Part shown: in pieces, positions 1 through 10,573 of the stretch
Layout of the letters: each line of letters begins with the position of its first letter
Position numbering within the stretch: position 1 is the first letter of the stretch
Assembly (NCBI RefSeq): GCF_050624435.1
Contig: NC_134537.1
Span: forward strand, 12,582,584-12,646,583
Length of the DNA stretch: 64,000 nt
Direction: 5' to 3'
From: Tenrec ecaudatus
Lineage: Eukaryota; Chordata; Mammalia; Afrosoricida; Tenrecidae
Program-made: the position numbers and the translations under genes
The notes under the pieces: model-generated
Told to the model about the DNA's origin: nothing
The model's database searches: none
Seen by the model: the letters and a program-made list of their open reading frames with translations, nothing else

Positions 1-689
1 ACGAGACGTGGTTCTCAAACTGCTTTGTCCCTGACTTTTCTCCTTCCCTCCACCCTGCTCCTCACTCCTGTTACCTCGGTGGCATCTGCCTGGAGGTCAA
101 CTGAATGAAACAAGTTACCACACTCCTAGCTGGCAAAGCAGCTTAATCTGTAGTAGGGAAACCCCTCTCAGTCTCAATGACTTAAACAATGAAACATTGT
201 TTCACACTCGGGGCCAGTGTAGTACTGCTGGCAAGCCTGCTCTGTATCTCACATGCCCAGGGACACAGAAGAAGGAGGGTACAGTCTGACATGTGCCTCC
301 ACTATTACAGAGACGGGAAGCAGAGGCTGCCCAGTGGTATACTGAACCTGAACCCTCCTTCCAGATTCAGGATGGTGGCCACCTGGATGGCTGCATAGTT
401 TGTTTGTTGGTGTTATTTTTCTTTCAGAATTGCCACATTGGAACACAGAAAGCCCACAGACGGGGTGAGAAACAAATCCATGGACATTGATAATGACATC
501 AAGGAACTGTCCCCGCAAACACCAAAGCAAAAGCAGTGGGCACGCACTACAGATGAACGGGCAAAAACTGTACAAACCCGCAGAGATCAGCATCGGTAAA
601 GGAGGAAGCTCAGGGGTGTGACCCCATGAAAACCGGTCCTAAGACAATCGCTACAGTGGTGAGGTGCCCTTAAGCTGCTTCCACCCCAC
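1..689. other. Left edge, unassigned
   Basis: No recognised gene or repeat. A 69-codon frame at 189-398 starts with a signal-peptide-like stretch (see findings) but has no known family match. Confidence 0.3.
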
Positions 690-903
690 GCATACAACAA
701 AACACTCCCCAGTCCTGCGCCATCCGAACCATCATCGCTGTACATGATCCAACTGGTAAGAGCTGATGTGTCAATCGCTCTGCCTGAAGGTCCCGTTCAC
801 CAACCTGCTACTTTATGGCATCCTGTAGGAACCGGCCCCTCCCAATAATATGTACGAAGTACTTAAGATGGAATCTCACCATCCTCACTGTGATCGTTAC
901 AGA
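690..903 (-). repeat. RTE-type LINE 3' region fragment
   Basis: The plus strand reads AACAAAACACTCCCCAGTCC...TGATGTGTCAATCGCTCT...GGAATCTCACCATCCTCACT, matching antisense 3' sequence of an RTE LINE common in afrotherians. The same family recurs at about 24105-24310. Confidence 0.6.
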
Positions 904-1447
904 ATCTGGTGTCAATGGGAGTTGAGAGGATTAAGAGTGAATGGGGTGGAGTCTAGTCGGTCAATTGGGTCATAGCCAATGAGGCCTTTGTGTGGGTATG
1001 GCCTGCTCCTGAGAATTCTGGGAACTCCAGTATTTTCCTCCTTGGAGGCAGGAGACACACACCCTCAAGTCAGTCCCTTGGAGATTCTATTGACAAGGCT
1101 CACTTCCTGCAAGATATCTCTGAGAAGCCACATGGACCTACCCTGATGCAGCCCTGGGTTTTGGAGAAGCCACGTGGAGACCTCTGCCAGCGCTGAGATG
1201 CTTACAACACCACTAGATCCAAAGACTTTCTACCTACTCACCTGTGATTGTCCTGAATTCAGCATCATTGCATGTGAGTCTGAAGAGGACTTCATAGATT
1301 GGTATCGGTCATAAGGGCTAATATCAGACTTAATCTGGACTGGGTTGGATGCTTTCTTAATGTACACATACCCTTTATACAAAACTCTCTTTTATACACA
1401 TGTGTGTCTCTATGAATTTGTTTCTCTAGTCTACCCAGACTAACACA
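900..1447 (+). repeat. Interspersed repeat family C, copy 1
   Basis: About 550 bp with the hallmark blocks CAAGGCTCACTTCCTGCAAG, AGATGCTTACAACACCACT, CTGTGATTGTCCTG and end GTTTCTCTAGT...AGACTAACACA. Five other copies in this window, all in the same orientation. I do not know its database name. Confidence 0.75.
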
Positions 1448-1599
1448 CTCACATTTTTTAATTTATTTTTTTTCACACTCACTTTTAAGGAATATTCTGG
1501 CTATGCTTTTAAAACATTTAATAATAGTAGTAGTAGTAATAATAAAATGTTTTTTCTTATGGTACTTTCCCAGAATATTTAATATTCAAACAGTAAGGT

Positions 1600-2470
1600 A
1601 ACTCTGAATTCTCAAGCAAAGAAAGTTAGAGGAGCTATAAGCTAAAGCACTCTATGAACTAACTGACAAAGAACTGGGAAATTTCCTGAGCTCACACCAG
1701 CAAGACTTATTAAACACAGAGGACCTTCAGTGGACCCTCAGCAGTGGAGCGAAGGAAAAGCGATTCTCAAGCCACAATAATCAAGTCAAGCCTGCTGCCA
1801 TGGAGCCAGGTCTGACTTTCAGCAACCGTATATGGGGTTGCTGAGACTGTACACCTCGACAGGAGCAGACAGCCTCATCTGTCTACTGCTGGGTGGCTGG
1901 TGGATTTGAACTGCCAGCCTTGGAGTTAGCATCCTAATGCTTATTGCACAGTGCCCCAAGGACAAACCTTGAAACGATCAAGTTGATGTAGAAGCAAACT
2001 TATGGACCAGCATACTGAAGTCACTTTGTAAAGGGATTCAACAAATCTGGCATTCCACCATGAAATATTTTAACAGCACACTGAAAACAATTTTTAATAA
2101 AATAAAATGCACGATATAGAATAAAAATTTAGTATGCATGGGAAGTAGCAGGGAAGTGTGACCCATAAAGAAGAGGGTACAAAGTCAACAGAAACACACA
2201 CAGAAATGACAGAGATGATGGGATTACTGGTGAAGGATTTTAAAACACTATTATAAATATACCCAAAGAATTAAAGGAGAGCATGAACATAATGAAGAGA
2301 GAATAAAAAAATATTTTTAAAGGAATTTATAGAAATGAGATAGAACATGTAAGCTAAAAGAGTCATTTGGATGGGATTAACAATGATGAAACACTATGGA
2401 AATGTAAGATCCATGCACTTTTGGACACAGTAATAAAAACTAGATAAAACAAAGTATAGGGAGGAGGAGG
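1600..2470 (+). repeat. L1/HAL1-like LINE remnant, split by a SINE
   Basis: A-rich DNA with decayed ORF1-like text (ATAAAGAAGAGGGTACAAAG, AATTAAAGGAGAGCATGAAC, GATGGGATTAACAATGATG). A SINE at about 1797-1968 interrupts it. No open frame remains. Confidence 0.45.
1797..1968 (-). repeat. AfroSINE-like tRNA-derived SINE
   Basis: Antisense copy: plus strand shows GTGGATTTGAACTGCCAGCC (reverse of box B) then TTAGCATCCTAATGC. Full length but diverged; inserted into the LINE remnant. Confidence 0.7.
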
Positions 2471-2577
2471 GCTGAAAAGAAAGGACTACTCCATGACCTG
2501 CAGTATGATATCAAATCACTCTACTCTGTGACTAACTGACGTTCTGAGAAATATAGAAAATCTTTAAAGAAATAATG

Positions 2578-2740
2578 CTCAAAAACCTCACTGCCATCGA
2601 GTCAATGCTGACTCTGAGTGACCCGCTCTAGGTTTCTGAGACTGTAACTGTTTATGCGAGTAGAAAGACCAGTCTTTCTCCTGCTGAATCCATACAGATC
2701 CGAGCCCCATTCATAACCACTACACCCCTGGGATTCCAAA
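2578..2740 (-). repeat. AfroSINE-like SINE
   Basis: Antisense body: CACTGCCATCGAGTCAATGC, GAGACTGTAACTGTTTATG, AGTAGAAAGACC. The tRNA-like head end is truncated. Confidence 0.65.
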
Positions 2741-2757
2741 AACATGATGGCCAGCTG

Positions 2758-3040
2758 ATATTCATCACAGCATTATTCACAACAGCAAGAAGATGGAAAC
2801 AACTAACGTGCCCACCGATGGATGAATGGATGAACAAATTGTACTACATATACATAATGGACTATTTATTACACAACAAAAATGAGTGAGAAGTCCACAA
2901 ACATCCTGTAACACATTTGGAGGACACAGAGTGAGTGACATAATTCAATCACAAAAGGGCAAAGATTGCATAGTCCCACTATCATAGACACTCGAGAATA
3001 TATATATACACACAGAAAAAATACATAAGTACACACACTG
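2758..3040 (+). repeat. L1 3' end fragment
   Basis: Reads ATTCACAACAGCAAGAAGATGG, CCACCGATGGATGAATGGAT, AATGGACTATTTATTA, AAAAGGGCAAAGATTG, the standard old-L1 (L1M-type) ORF2 end/3' UTR sequence in sense orientation. Confidence 0.7.
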
Positions 3041-3043
3041 CTT

Positions 3044-3205
3044 GTATGAAAAATTGATTGTGACCAGAGCGAACCTTCCCAGAAGACACCAGTGGGTGTA
3101 CTAACTCAGAGTAAGTTCCTTGATGCTCACTTAGTGGGGAAAATGTGTACTAAGAAAGCTCTGTCCAGTGGAGCTTATTCCCGGTGTTTTTAGCGTACTC
3201 CCTCA
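3044..3205 (-). mobile_element. mariner 5' end fragment
   Basis: About 150 bp resembles the 5' end of the mariner relic near 13730-13870 (shared ACTAACTCAGA, TTGATGCT/TTGATACT, TAGTGGG.AAAATG blocks). Only the end and the start of the transposase frame remain. It interrupts or abuts an L1 3' end at about 2758-3040. Confidence 0.65.
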
Positions 3206-4116
3206 TTTATATATATATGAATTCATATTCATATTTATACACACACACACTCTCTGGTTGTCGTGGACAGGAAGGAGAATCACTTTCTAGATAATAGACC
3301 CTTGGTACACATGGGTACTATCTGTACAACCTGACTGGGATAAATGAAGAAAGTACGTACACAAGAAGAATGGATGGTTTCAGTATGTGACATACAATTA
3401 GCTACAGTAATAACAAAAATCCCATGTGGTTCCATAGGAAGACTTGTCCGTATACCTGTATATAGGAAGGCAAATGGGCATGAATGTGCATGTACATATC
3501 TGGAGTCATAGGAAGGGGCTTCAAAAAGCTGCTTGAAAAAAATCCATGAGTGTGTTAAGGCCCCCTTGTACTTGTTTCTTTGTGCGCTGTCTCTGAACCG
3601 AGACTATCAAAATGTGATACGATTGCTTCGCAACACACCATCCATGTAGGTCTGTGTCCATCTGAAAGCAGTGCGTATCGCTCTCGGAGCCTGAATGACA
3701 CGGCCTCCACATGGCAGACTCGCGGACTCCAACTGTGTAAGAGGGAATTTTAAATGTTCTGTGTGCTTTGTGGACAGAAGGGCTGAAGGACCAAGATTAG
3801 GGCTGTAGGGGAGATGGGGTGAGGCTTCAACAACAGAGAAGCCCCACAGGGCAGCCCCTGCTTGTACAAAGAATGCGCAGGTGCACTGCCATAGGGAAGG
3901 GGGAAATTCCTTGTTGCAACATTCCTGACCTCCTTCCTTTCGGTGTTTTTCCTTAAAGTGTTCCTTAACATTTCTCCCTAAGTTCTTGTGATTGCCCTGT
4001 GTCCTTCAAGAAAATCTATAAAGATCTTGAAGTTCCAAAACAGAGTCCTCATCACTTTCTCAGCTGACCTCTCTGCATCGAATGTCACTGGCCCGGGAGA
4101 TCCCCTTGTTTGTTTG
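3206..4116. other. Intergenic, mostly unassigned
   Basis: AT and CA microsatellite at 3208-3247; a MITE arm near 3516-3570. The rest shows no gene or repeat I can name. Confidence 0.4.
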
Positions 4117-4690
4117 ATCATCTTATTGGGGGCTCATATAATTCTTATCACAATCCATACATCCATCTATTGTGTCAAGCCCATTTGTACATTTGTTGCC
4201 ATCATCATTCTCAAAACATTTGCTATCCACTTAAGCCCTTGGCATCAGCTCCTCTTTTTCCCCCCTCCCTCCCTAGTCTCCCCTCCCTCATGAACCCTTG
4301 ATAATTTATAAATTATTTTTGTCATATCTTACATTGTTTGACATCTTCCTTCACCCACTTTTCTGTTGTCCATCCCCTAGGGAAGAGGTTATATGTAGAT
4401 CCTTATAATCAGTTCCCCCTTTCCACCCCACGCTCCCTCCACTCTCCTGGTATGGCTACTCTCACTACTGGTCCTGAAGGGATCATCTGTCCTGGATTCC
4501 CTGTGTTTCCAGTTCCTATCTGTACCAGTGTACATCTTCTCGTCTAGTCAGATTTGTAAGGTAGAATTGGGATCATGATACCGGGGAGCGGGGGAGAGGA
4601 ATTATTAAAGGAGTAGAGGAAAGTTGTATGTTTCATCGTTGCTACACTGCACCCTGACTGGCTCTTCTCCTCCCTGCAACCCTTCTGTAA
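4117..4690 (-). repeat. LINE-like repeat family A, antisense copy
   Basis: Plus strand starts ATTGGGGGCTCATATAATTC, then TTATCACAATCCATACATCC, CCCTTGATAATTTATAAATT and a pyrimidine-rich block. Family A's sense 3' end is CCCCAATAAAAT followed by A-rich DNA, suggesting a poly-adenylated LINE 3' end. Followed at once by a sense copy, making an inverted pair. Confidence 0.75.
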
Positions 4691-4755
4691 CGGGATGTCC
4701 AGTTGCCTACAGATGGGCTTACAGAATTACAGGGGAATGGATACAATGTATGATG

Positions 4756-4978
4756 TAAGATAAGGAAAATAACAACTCTTTATAATATAATAAGGGTTCT
4801 GAGGTAGGGGGTAGGTTGGAGGAGGGAGGGGAATAAAGGGGAGCTGATATCCAAGAGTTCAAGATAAAAGAAAAGGTTTTGAAAATGATGGTGGCAGCGA
4901 TTGTATGATTATGCTCCAGCTAATTGAATTGTGGATAATTATTCTATCTGTAAAAGCTCCCAATAAAATATTTTTTAA
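4756..4978 (+). repeat. LINE-like repeat family A, sense copy
   Basis: Diverged sense copy ending CTCCCAATAAAATATTTTTT. It lies head-to-head with the antisense copy ending near 4690. Confidence 0.65.
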
Positions 4979-5029
4979 AAGTCCTTAGAAGCATGGTTTT
5001 ATGGTTTGCATAAGACTGTTAATGTTCTA

Positions 5030-5745
5030 CGCATTAGTTTTGTGACTCGAATCTGGGGTGTTAAAGCGTGCCAGTGGCCATCTAAGGCACGCCTGCTGGC
5101 CTCTGTTCAAGCAGAGCAAAGGGAATGAAGGAAATCCAAGGCTCGAAGAAGAAATCAGCCCATAGGATTCAGAGACCACCCAAACCACAGCCTCTTCCAA
5201 CCTGAGACGGGAAGAACGTGATGGGGCCTAGCGACCACCCCTAGCCGTCCTCGTCAGGAGGACAGAGTAGAGCGTCCCAGCAAAAGGGGAGGAAAATGTA
5301 GAACAAAATTCCTAAAGAAGGCCAGGCCTGCTGGATCACTAAACACTAGGCAAAACTCTGCAACTATTGCTCTGTGTCTATATCTTTTTAACTTATGGTT
5401 ATAAAGGCACTCCTCGCGGTCACCTTCCCGCCAAGTAACAGGTGAATTTATACGATAAACAGTATCACCCCTATGTAATATGATCCTTTCAACCACCCAA
5501 ATGATCAACATTTAGTCCAAAGCAAAAGGCGAGAGGCAAGGAGGGAAAGGGAGACCAGATGGACAGAAACAGGACGAGCAATGGGAGCAATGAGAAGGCA
5601 GCACCCTGTCAGAATCATTGGACAGTTTGTATAAAGCTTGCTAAACGAGAGACTAATGTACTGTGTAAACTTTTACCTGAAGCAACAAATAGCATTCTAT
5701 GAAGGAAGAAAATAAGGACGGCCAAAATGCTTCTAGATTTTATGA
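5030..5745 (+). repeat. LINE-like repeat family D, copy 1
   Basis: Long decayed non-coding repeat: AACCTGAGACGGGAAGAACG, GAAAATGTAGAACAAAATTC, GGTCACCTTCCCGCCAAGTA, GTGTAAACTTTTACCTGAAG. The same order of blocks is seen at 6220-6780 and 11930-12340, and partly at 10080-10250 and 36580-36870. It looks like a LINE 3' UTR. Confidence 0.55.
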
Positions 5746-6219
5746 AAACGCTAACCCCAGAGATCCAAAATGCTCCCTCAGGAGAATAAGCACAACAAAC
5801 TTGCGCTTACTTACTGCCCACAATATTGCTAAAATCAGTCATTAAGGAGTCATAGGGGTATATTTTTTGTGAGGGGGGAGGACAGCAGAGAGAAATAATG
5901 TAAGTCAAACAAAATCAAGCATCTTTAAAGTGCCGGGGTTGGAGGGGGCGTTGCGGGGAGGAAAGCGGTCAAGCTAGAATTCTCCAAACTTTTCAAAACT
6001 GAAGGGGAAAAACAGCCATAATTACAAATGTGCAAACAGAAGACAAATTAGATAAGTAAAACCGAGTCAAAATTAAATATCTGTGCTCCTCCAAAGACTA
6101 TCAAAAGAGGCAAAAGAACCCACAGACGAAGGGGAAGATTTTGGGAATGAAATATCTGAAAATGGTCAAATCTCCAAAACAGGTACAGGACTTCAACAAC
6201 TCAAACCACATCCTAGTTT
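5746..6219. other. Intergenic, unassigned A-rich sequence
   Basis: A-rich with one L1-like phrase (ATCTGTGCTCCTCCAAAGAC, typical of L1 ORF2 C-terminal DNA near 6080), so probably an old LINE fragment. No ORF worth reporting. Confidence 0.35.
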
Positions 6220-6780
6220 AGTGAGTAGCCTCTGAGCTTGCAGGCAGCCTGCGGGGCTCATCTATGGGGCTAGTCTGTGAGACTAAGAGCTCACAAGAAC
6301 CGCAGTCTCATCTCTCCTAAAAGCTGAACTACATGGTGCCTGGCTCTGACTAACAATCTTTTTGACCAGGGACACAAGAGCTACTCGTCCACAGAACAGG
6401 AGAGAAACAAAGCTAGCATCCCTAAAATATAATCCAGAGTTACAGCTCGCAGAGACTAGCTGGTCCCCCCGAGGTGGTCACCATGTGACTCCTTTCAACT
6501 TGGAAATTAACCTACTTCTTCTCGCGGTTACCTTTCAGCCAAGGAATAGATTGGCTTATAGGGTAAACATTAACCCCTGTGAATATTGCGCTCTTGTAAA
6601 TAGCCGACTGCATGAGAACAGCCCGTGTCAATATTTCCCCTAAAACAATGAGGAAGTAAGAAGGTGGGCAGGAAAGCTAGATGAAGGGAAATGGAACAAA
6701 CAATGGAAATCATGGGCATGCTAATACACTGTGAAGAAAATAACATCACTGAGCAAGATGTACAGACATTGTTAAGTTGG
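6220..6780 (+). repeat. LINE-like repeat family D, copy 2
   Basis: Shares TCTCGCGGTTACCTTTCAGC and AAGGAATAGATTGGCTTATA with the other family D copies (Cys-poor, non-coding). An ORF of 93 codons across it is incidental. Confidence 0.5.
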
Positions 6781-6962
6781 AACCTAATTTGCCAGGATAC
6801 GGTCAGATAAGAAAAGAGTCAGATAAAGGATACACCAAAGATACAGTCAGATTAAAAAAAGAGGGAGAAATGAATACTCTTCTCAACAAGAACCCAAGGT
6901 ATTCCCTGGCAGGAGAAACTGCGAAATAAAATGTTCAATGAAGTTCTTCAGGTCGAATGAAA

Positions 6963-6976
6963 ATGGCACCAGATGG
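6963..6976 (+). repeat. Target-site duplication, left copy (RPS27 retrogene)
   Basis: ATGGCACCAGATGG, identical to 7331-7344 on the far side of the poly-A tail. This is the usual result of L1-driven retroposition. Confidence 0.92.
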
Positions 6977-7325
6977 CTTTCTGGCGCTGACGACCTCCCC
7001 AGGGATCATGCCTCTCACAAAGGATCTCCTTCATCCCTCTCGCAAAGAGAAGAGAAGACACAAGAAAAAGCACCTGGTGCAGAGCCCGAATTCCTCATTC
7101 ATGAATGTCAAATGCCCAGGCTGCTATAAAATCACCATGGTCTTCAGCCAGGCACAAACTGTAGTTTCGTGTGTTGGCTGCTCTACTGTCCTCTGTCAGC
7201 CGACAAGAGGAAAAGCAAGGCTCGCAGAAGGATGCTCCTTCAGACGGAAGCAGCACTAAAAGACCCTGAATCGAAATGAGTGGGAAGCCATTCTAATAAG
7301 CCCATTTTGGATAAAAAAAAAGAAA
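6977..7325 (+). pseudogene. RPS27 retrogene (processed, ORF intact)
   Basis: Intronless copy of ribosomal protein S27 (eS27) mRNA. The insert begins with CTTTCTGGCG, matching the start of the parental 5' UTR, has an ATG at 7008, an ORF to TAA at 7257-7259, the parental-like 3' UTR and a poly-A run near 7312-7325. The 83-residue product (parental 84) starts [11 protein letters not shown], keeps both zinc-binding pairs C-P-G-C and C-V-G-C and ends CSFRRKQH; one codon is missing in the acidic/basic stretch after LLHPS and about ten residues differ. A 14-bp direct repeat flanks it (6963-6976 and 7331-7344). Expression is unknown; it may be a recent dead copy that has not yet gained a stop. Confidence 0.93.
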
Positions 7326-7330
7326 AGAAC

Positions 7331-7344
7331 ATGGCACCAGATGG
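7331..7344 (+). repeat. Target-site duplication, right copy (RPS27 retrogene)
   Basis: ATGGCACCAGATGG, identical to 6963-6976. A few A/G bases separate it from the poly-A tail. Confidence 0.92.
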
Positions 7345-7439
7345 AAACTTGAACAAATGGCCAGAAACGAAGAGCAGCAGAAATAATACCAACATGAGTA
7401 ATTATGAAAACACCTTTCCCTCGTTTTTAGGTTTCTTTG

Positions 7440-8432
7440 AAAGATACACACACACATGAAAGAAGCACACCAGCCTGTGTGACCACAAGGTGTAGAAGGG
7501 ACCAGGTATCAAAGAACAAAAAATCTTATCAATGGGTGCTCACCTTCCCGATATGATCGCTGAAGACAAATGTGTGCATAAGCAAATGTGGTGAAGAAAG
7601 CTGATGGTGCCCAGCTATCAAAAGGTATGACATCTGGAGTCTTAAAGACTTGAAGGTAAACAAGTAGTCAATCTATCTAGCTCAGAAGCAACAAAGCCCA
7701 CATGGAAGAAGCACACCAGCCAGTGAGACCACGAAGTGTCGAAGAGATCAGGTATCAAGCATCAAAGAACAAAAAATTTTATCATTGTAAATGAGGGGGA
7801 GTGCAGAGTGGAGACCCAAAGCCCATCTGTAGGCCACTGGACACCCCCTTACAGAAGGGTGGTGGGGAGGAGACAAGCTAGTCAGGGTGCAGGATAGCAA
7901 CGATGAAGCATACAACTTTCTGTAGTTCTTGAATGCTTCCTCCCCACCACTCTCATGATCCCAATTTTACCTTACAAATATGGCTAGACCAGAGGTTGTA
8001 CACTGGTACAGATAGGAACTGGAAACACAGGGAATCCAGGACAGATGATCCCTTCAGGACCAGTGGTGAGAGTGGTGATACCGGGAGGATGGAGGCAGGG
8101 TGGGGTGGAAAGGGGGAACTGATTACAAGAATCTACATATAACCTCCTCCCTGGGGATGGACAACAGAAAAGTGGATGAAGGGAGATGTCGAACAGTGTA
8201 AGATACGACAAAATAATAATAATTTATAAATTATCAAGGGTTCATGAAGGAGGGGAGAATGGGTGGAAGGGGGGAAATGAGGATCTGATATCAAGTAGAT
8301 ATCAGCTCAAGTAGAAAGCAAATGTTTTAAGAATGATCATGGCAACAAATGTACAAATGTGCTTGGCACAATGGATGCATGTGTGGATTGAGATAAGCAT
8401 TGTACAAGTCCCCAATAAAATACCCTAATAAA
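7440..8432 (+). repeat. LINE-like repeat family A, long sense copy
   Basis: Nearly 1 kb: GAAGCACACCAGCC, TGAAGACAAATGTGTGCATA, CAGAAGCAACAAAGCCCACA, TACACTGGTACAGATAGGAA, TAATTTATAAATTATCAAGG and end CCCCAATAAAATACCC with A-rich tail. A block near 7470-7510 is repeated at 7700-7780, either an internal duplication or a family feature. Confidence 0.8.
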
Positions 8433-8935
8433 TAAATAAACAAACAAGTATTTGTCATTTAGTGTCACGGTTCAAAGTCCAACACTGCAGGAATCTAATA
8501 AATCTGGAAATAATCATGTATTTTGGAGGTTTCTAAGTATGTCAAATATACAATCAGAGAGGCGACAGGAGGGGGAAATGTAATTGTAAATGTTTCATGA
8601 AGATGCTATCTAAAGGCAAACTGTACTCTGTGGAAGTGTAACCAAACCAAACAGACCTTATTGTAGGCCGAGTTCCCACAAAGCAGACTCTGAGAGTGAT
8701 CGTGAGCAAGGAACTGTGAAGGAAGGCAGCAGAAGCCGAGGGGCCAGGGTGAGAATGCAGGGTCAAGCCCCTGTGACCTTCTGGAGTGATATTGGTTCTG
8801 TGGAGGTGTCCTGGGTGTTCATAGTATCCAGGCATCCATCACCAGATGTGAGCTGCCTCAGAGAAGGGAACGACCTTGGGTAATACAGCCCTCTGCAGCT
8901 GAGAACAATCTTTAAAACAACAGACAGCAGAAAGC
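8433..8935. other. Intergenic, unassigned
   Basis: No gene or recognised repeat. An antisense frame at 8835-8554 has no family resemblance. Confidence 0.3.
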
Positions 8936-8939
8936 TATC

Positions 8940-9545
8940 TTAGCAGCGGGACAATAATTACTTCTTGAAATGATTTCTGATTAAAGCGGGATCTGAATAG
9001 CACTTAATCGTATCCACCAGAGAACCAATAACCCAATAATACATATTAAATAGGACACTTCCAAACAAAACAAAAAACCTCAAATAACTCCACATAGTAA
9101 AAGAGGGGGGAAAAAACAACAAGCAAGGGACCAGATGGAACAAATAGCAACATGTTAGATCTAAACAAACTGTATCAATAATCACATAAAGTAAATATAC
9201 TCTGAACACTCCACTTAAAAGGCAGCCTTTAGAATCCAAGTAGGCTAAAATTCAAAAGAAGTTTTAAAAGCATACCATGCAAACAATAATTATATGAATG
9301 GTGGACTATCCTGATTTCGGGAAACGTCGCATTCAGAACAAGGACTATCACCAGGGATGAAGAACATATAATAATAATTGAGTCTACTTACCAGAAAACA
9401 TAACAATTCTACATGCATATGCCCCAAGTAACAGAGCTTCAAGTACAGGAAGCAAAAATGGCAATAATGGTAAGGAAGTAGGAGATTTTAACACTCCTCT
9501 TTCAGTAATTAACAGAACAAGTAAACAGGAAATCAGTCGAATGAG
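8940..9545 (+). repeat. L1 ORF2 fragment (endonuclease region)
   Basis: Decayed sense copy: CATAACAATTCTACATGCAT, ATGCCCCAAGTAACAGAGCTTC-like, GATTTTAACACTCCTCTTTC match the L1 endonuclease segment. No frame survives. Confidence 0.65.
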
Positions 9546-9574
9546 GCATCTAACTTGACCTTGCTGTGACTTAC

Positions 9575-9720
9575 TGAGGAGTTCTGGTGGCAATAGTGGG
9601 TGAGGTGATGGGTTGCTTACATCAAGGTCAGCAGTTCGAAACCACCATCAGTCCCCCAAGGGAGTCCAGGAAACCCACAGGGCCAGGTCTACCCCTGTCC
9701 TACACAACATGTGAAAATAT
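9575..9720 (+). repeat. AfroSINE-like SINE
   Basis: Sense copy with box B-like AGCAGTTCGAAACCACCATC after GGGTTGCTTACATCAAGGTC, then the SINE body. It truncates near 9720. Confidence 0.8.
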
Positions 9721-10079
9721 GTCGCACTGCAATCACCGTAATAATGATGGATGAGTAGATATAAAAGAAACATGTATGTGAAACAGGTGGGGGAAGGCAA
9801 CACACACATATGCAGATAGGCTTGACAGAAAAATAATCCAACATGTTTTTACATGTCCTGCAAATATACCCCTGAATAGTGTGAAGCATACAGGGGGCAA
9901 CGTTGTAAGAACTCTCAGCCACTGGGGCTGGGAGCTCAGGATCACAGTCTTGGGAGCATCAAGGTCAACTGGCATCCCGTCGTCCACAAAGACAACATTC
10001 TAGATCCTACTGTGAACACTGATTAGAGTTTTAACACCTTTTCAGTGGCCATGTGAGGTGCAAGTTAGAGTCGCTTTCC

Positions 10080-10320
10080 ATCTGAAGCAAAGAAATAATA
10101 AATCCAAAGGATGAACAGATTGCACAAGATCCCCATGACCTGAGACCAGAAGGACTACACGGTCCCTACTGATGGCTGCCACTGCCTCTGAAAGGGACGG
10201 CTCTGTGTCCCACAGCCCTCTCCTTTTCCAGCAACGTTGTCTAGTTCAGTGCCCTGACCACACGAAACTCACACACAATAGTCCTGATCGAGGGGTTTAT
10301 TCAGGAAGTTAGCAGGTTAC
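10080..10320. repeat. Family D fragment and LTR R/U5-like fragment
   Basis: 10080-10250 resembles family D (TGACCTGAGACCAGAAGGAC). From about 10237 to 10320 the antisense strand reads like an LTR R/U5 junction with CCTGAATAAACCCCTCGATC; a related sequence occurs at 11320-11385. Confidence 0.4.
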
Positions 10321-10329
10321 AGTTCAGGC

Positions 10330-10520
10330 CGATCATTGCATGTGCTGTGTGAGTCGGAAGAGGAATTCGTGGGCTAATATCGAACTTATGGGCTAATGTC
10401 GAACTTATGGACTTGAGCTGGACTGGGCTGTTTTATTGATGCATAATTAATTACTTCTTGATATGACTTTCTCTCATTCACATATATGAGTGTCAATGAA
10501 TTTGTTTCTCTAGTCAACCC
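10330..10520 (+). repeat. Interspersed repeat family C, copy 2 (3' part)
   Basis: Starts at CATTGCATGTGCTGTGTGAG and ends GTTTCTCTAGTCAACCC, where the U2 fragment is inserted. It contains a small internal duplication (TATCGAACTTATGGGC / TGTCGAACTTATGGAC). Confidence 0.7.
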
Positions 10521-10523
10521 ACA

Positions 10524-10564
10524 ATCGCTTCTCGGCCTTTTGGCTAAGATCAAGTGTAGTATCT
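10524..10564 (+). pseudogene. U2 snRNA 5' fragment (truncated retropseudogene)
   Basis: The 41 bases match the first 41 bases of U2 spliceosomal snRNA, starting ATCGCTTCTCGGCCTTTTGG and ending ...TAGTATCT; no later U2 sequence follows (branch-site-binding region absent). The fragment sits at the end of a family C repeat and is bracketed by an 11-bp direct repeat TCTAGTCAACC (509-519 and 562-572 within 10.5 kb, the latter overlapping the U2 end by three bases). This fits retroposition of a 3'-truncated U2 transcript. Confidence 0.88.
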
Positions 10565-10573
10565 AGTCAACCG

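Noticed and set aside
7933-8142. Short ORFs sharing a peptide resembling RLYTGTDRNWKHRESRTDD
   Set aside because: The same peptide appears wherever family A repeats occur (also near 12808 and 32377), so it is translated repeat DNA.
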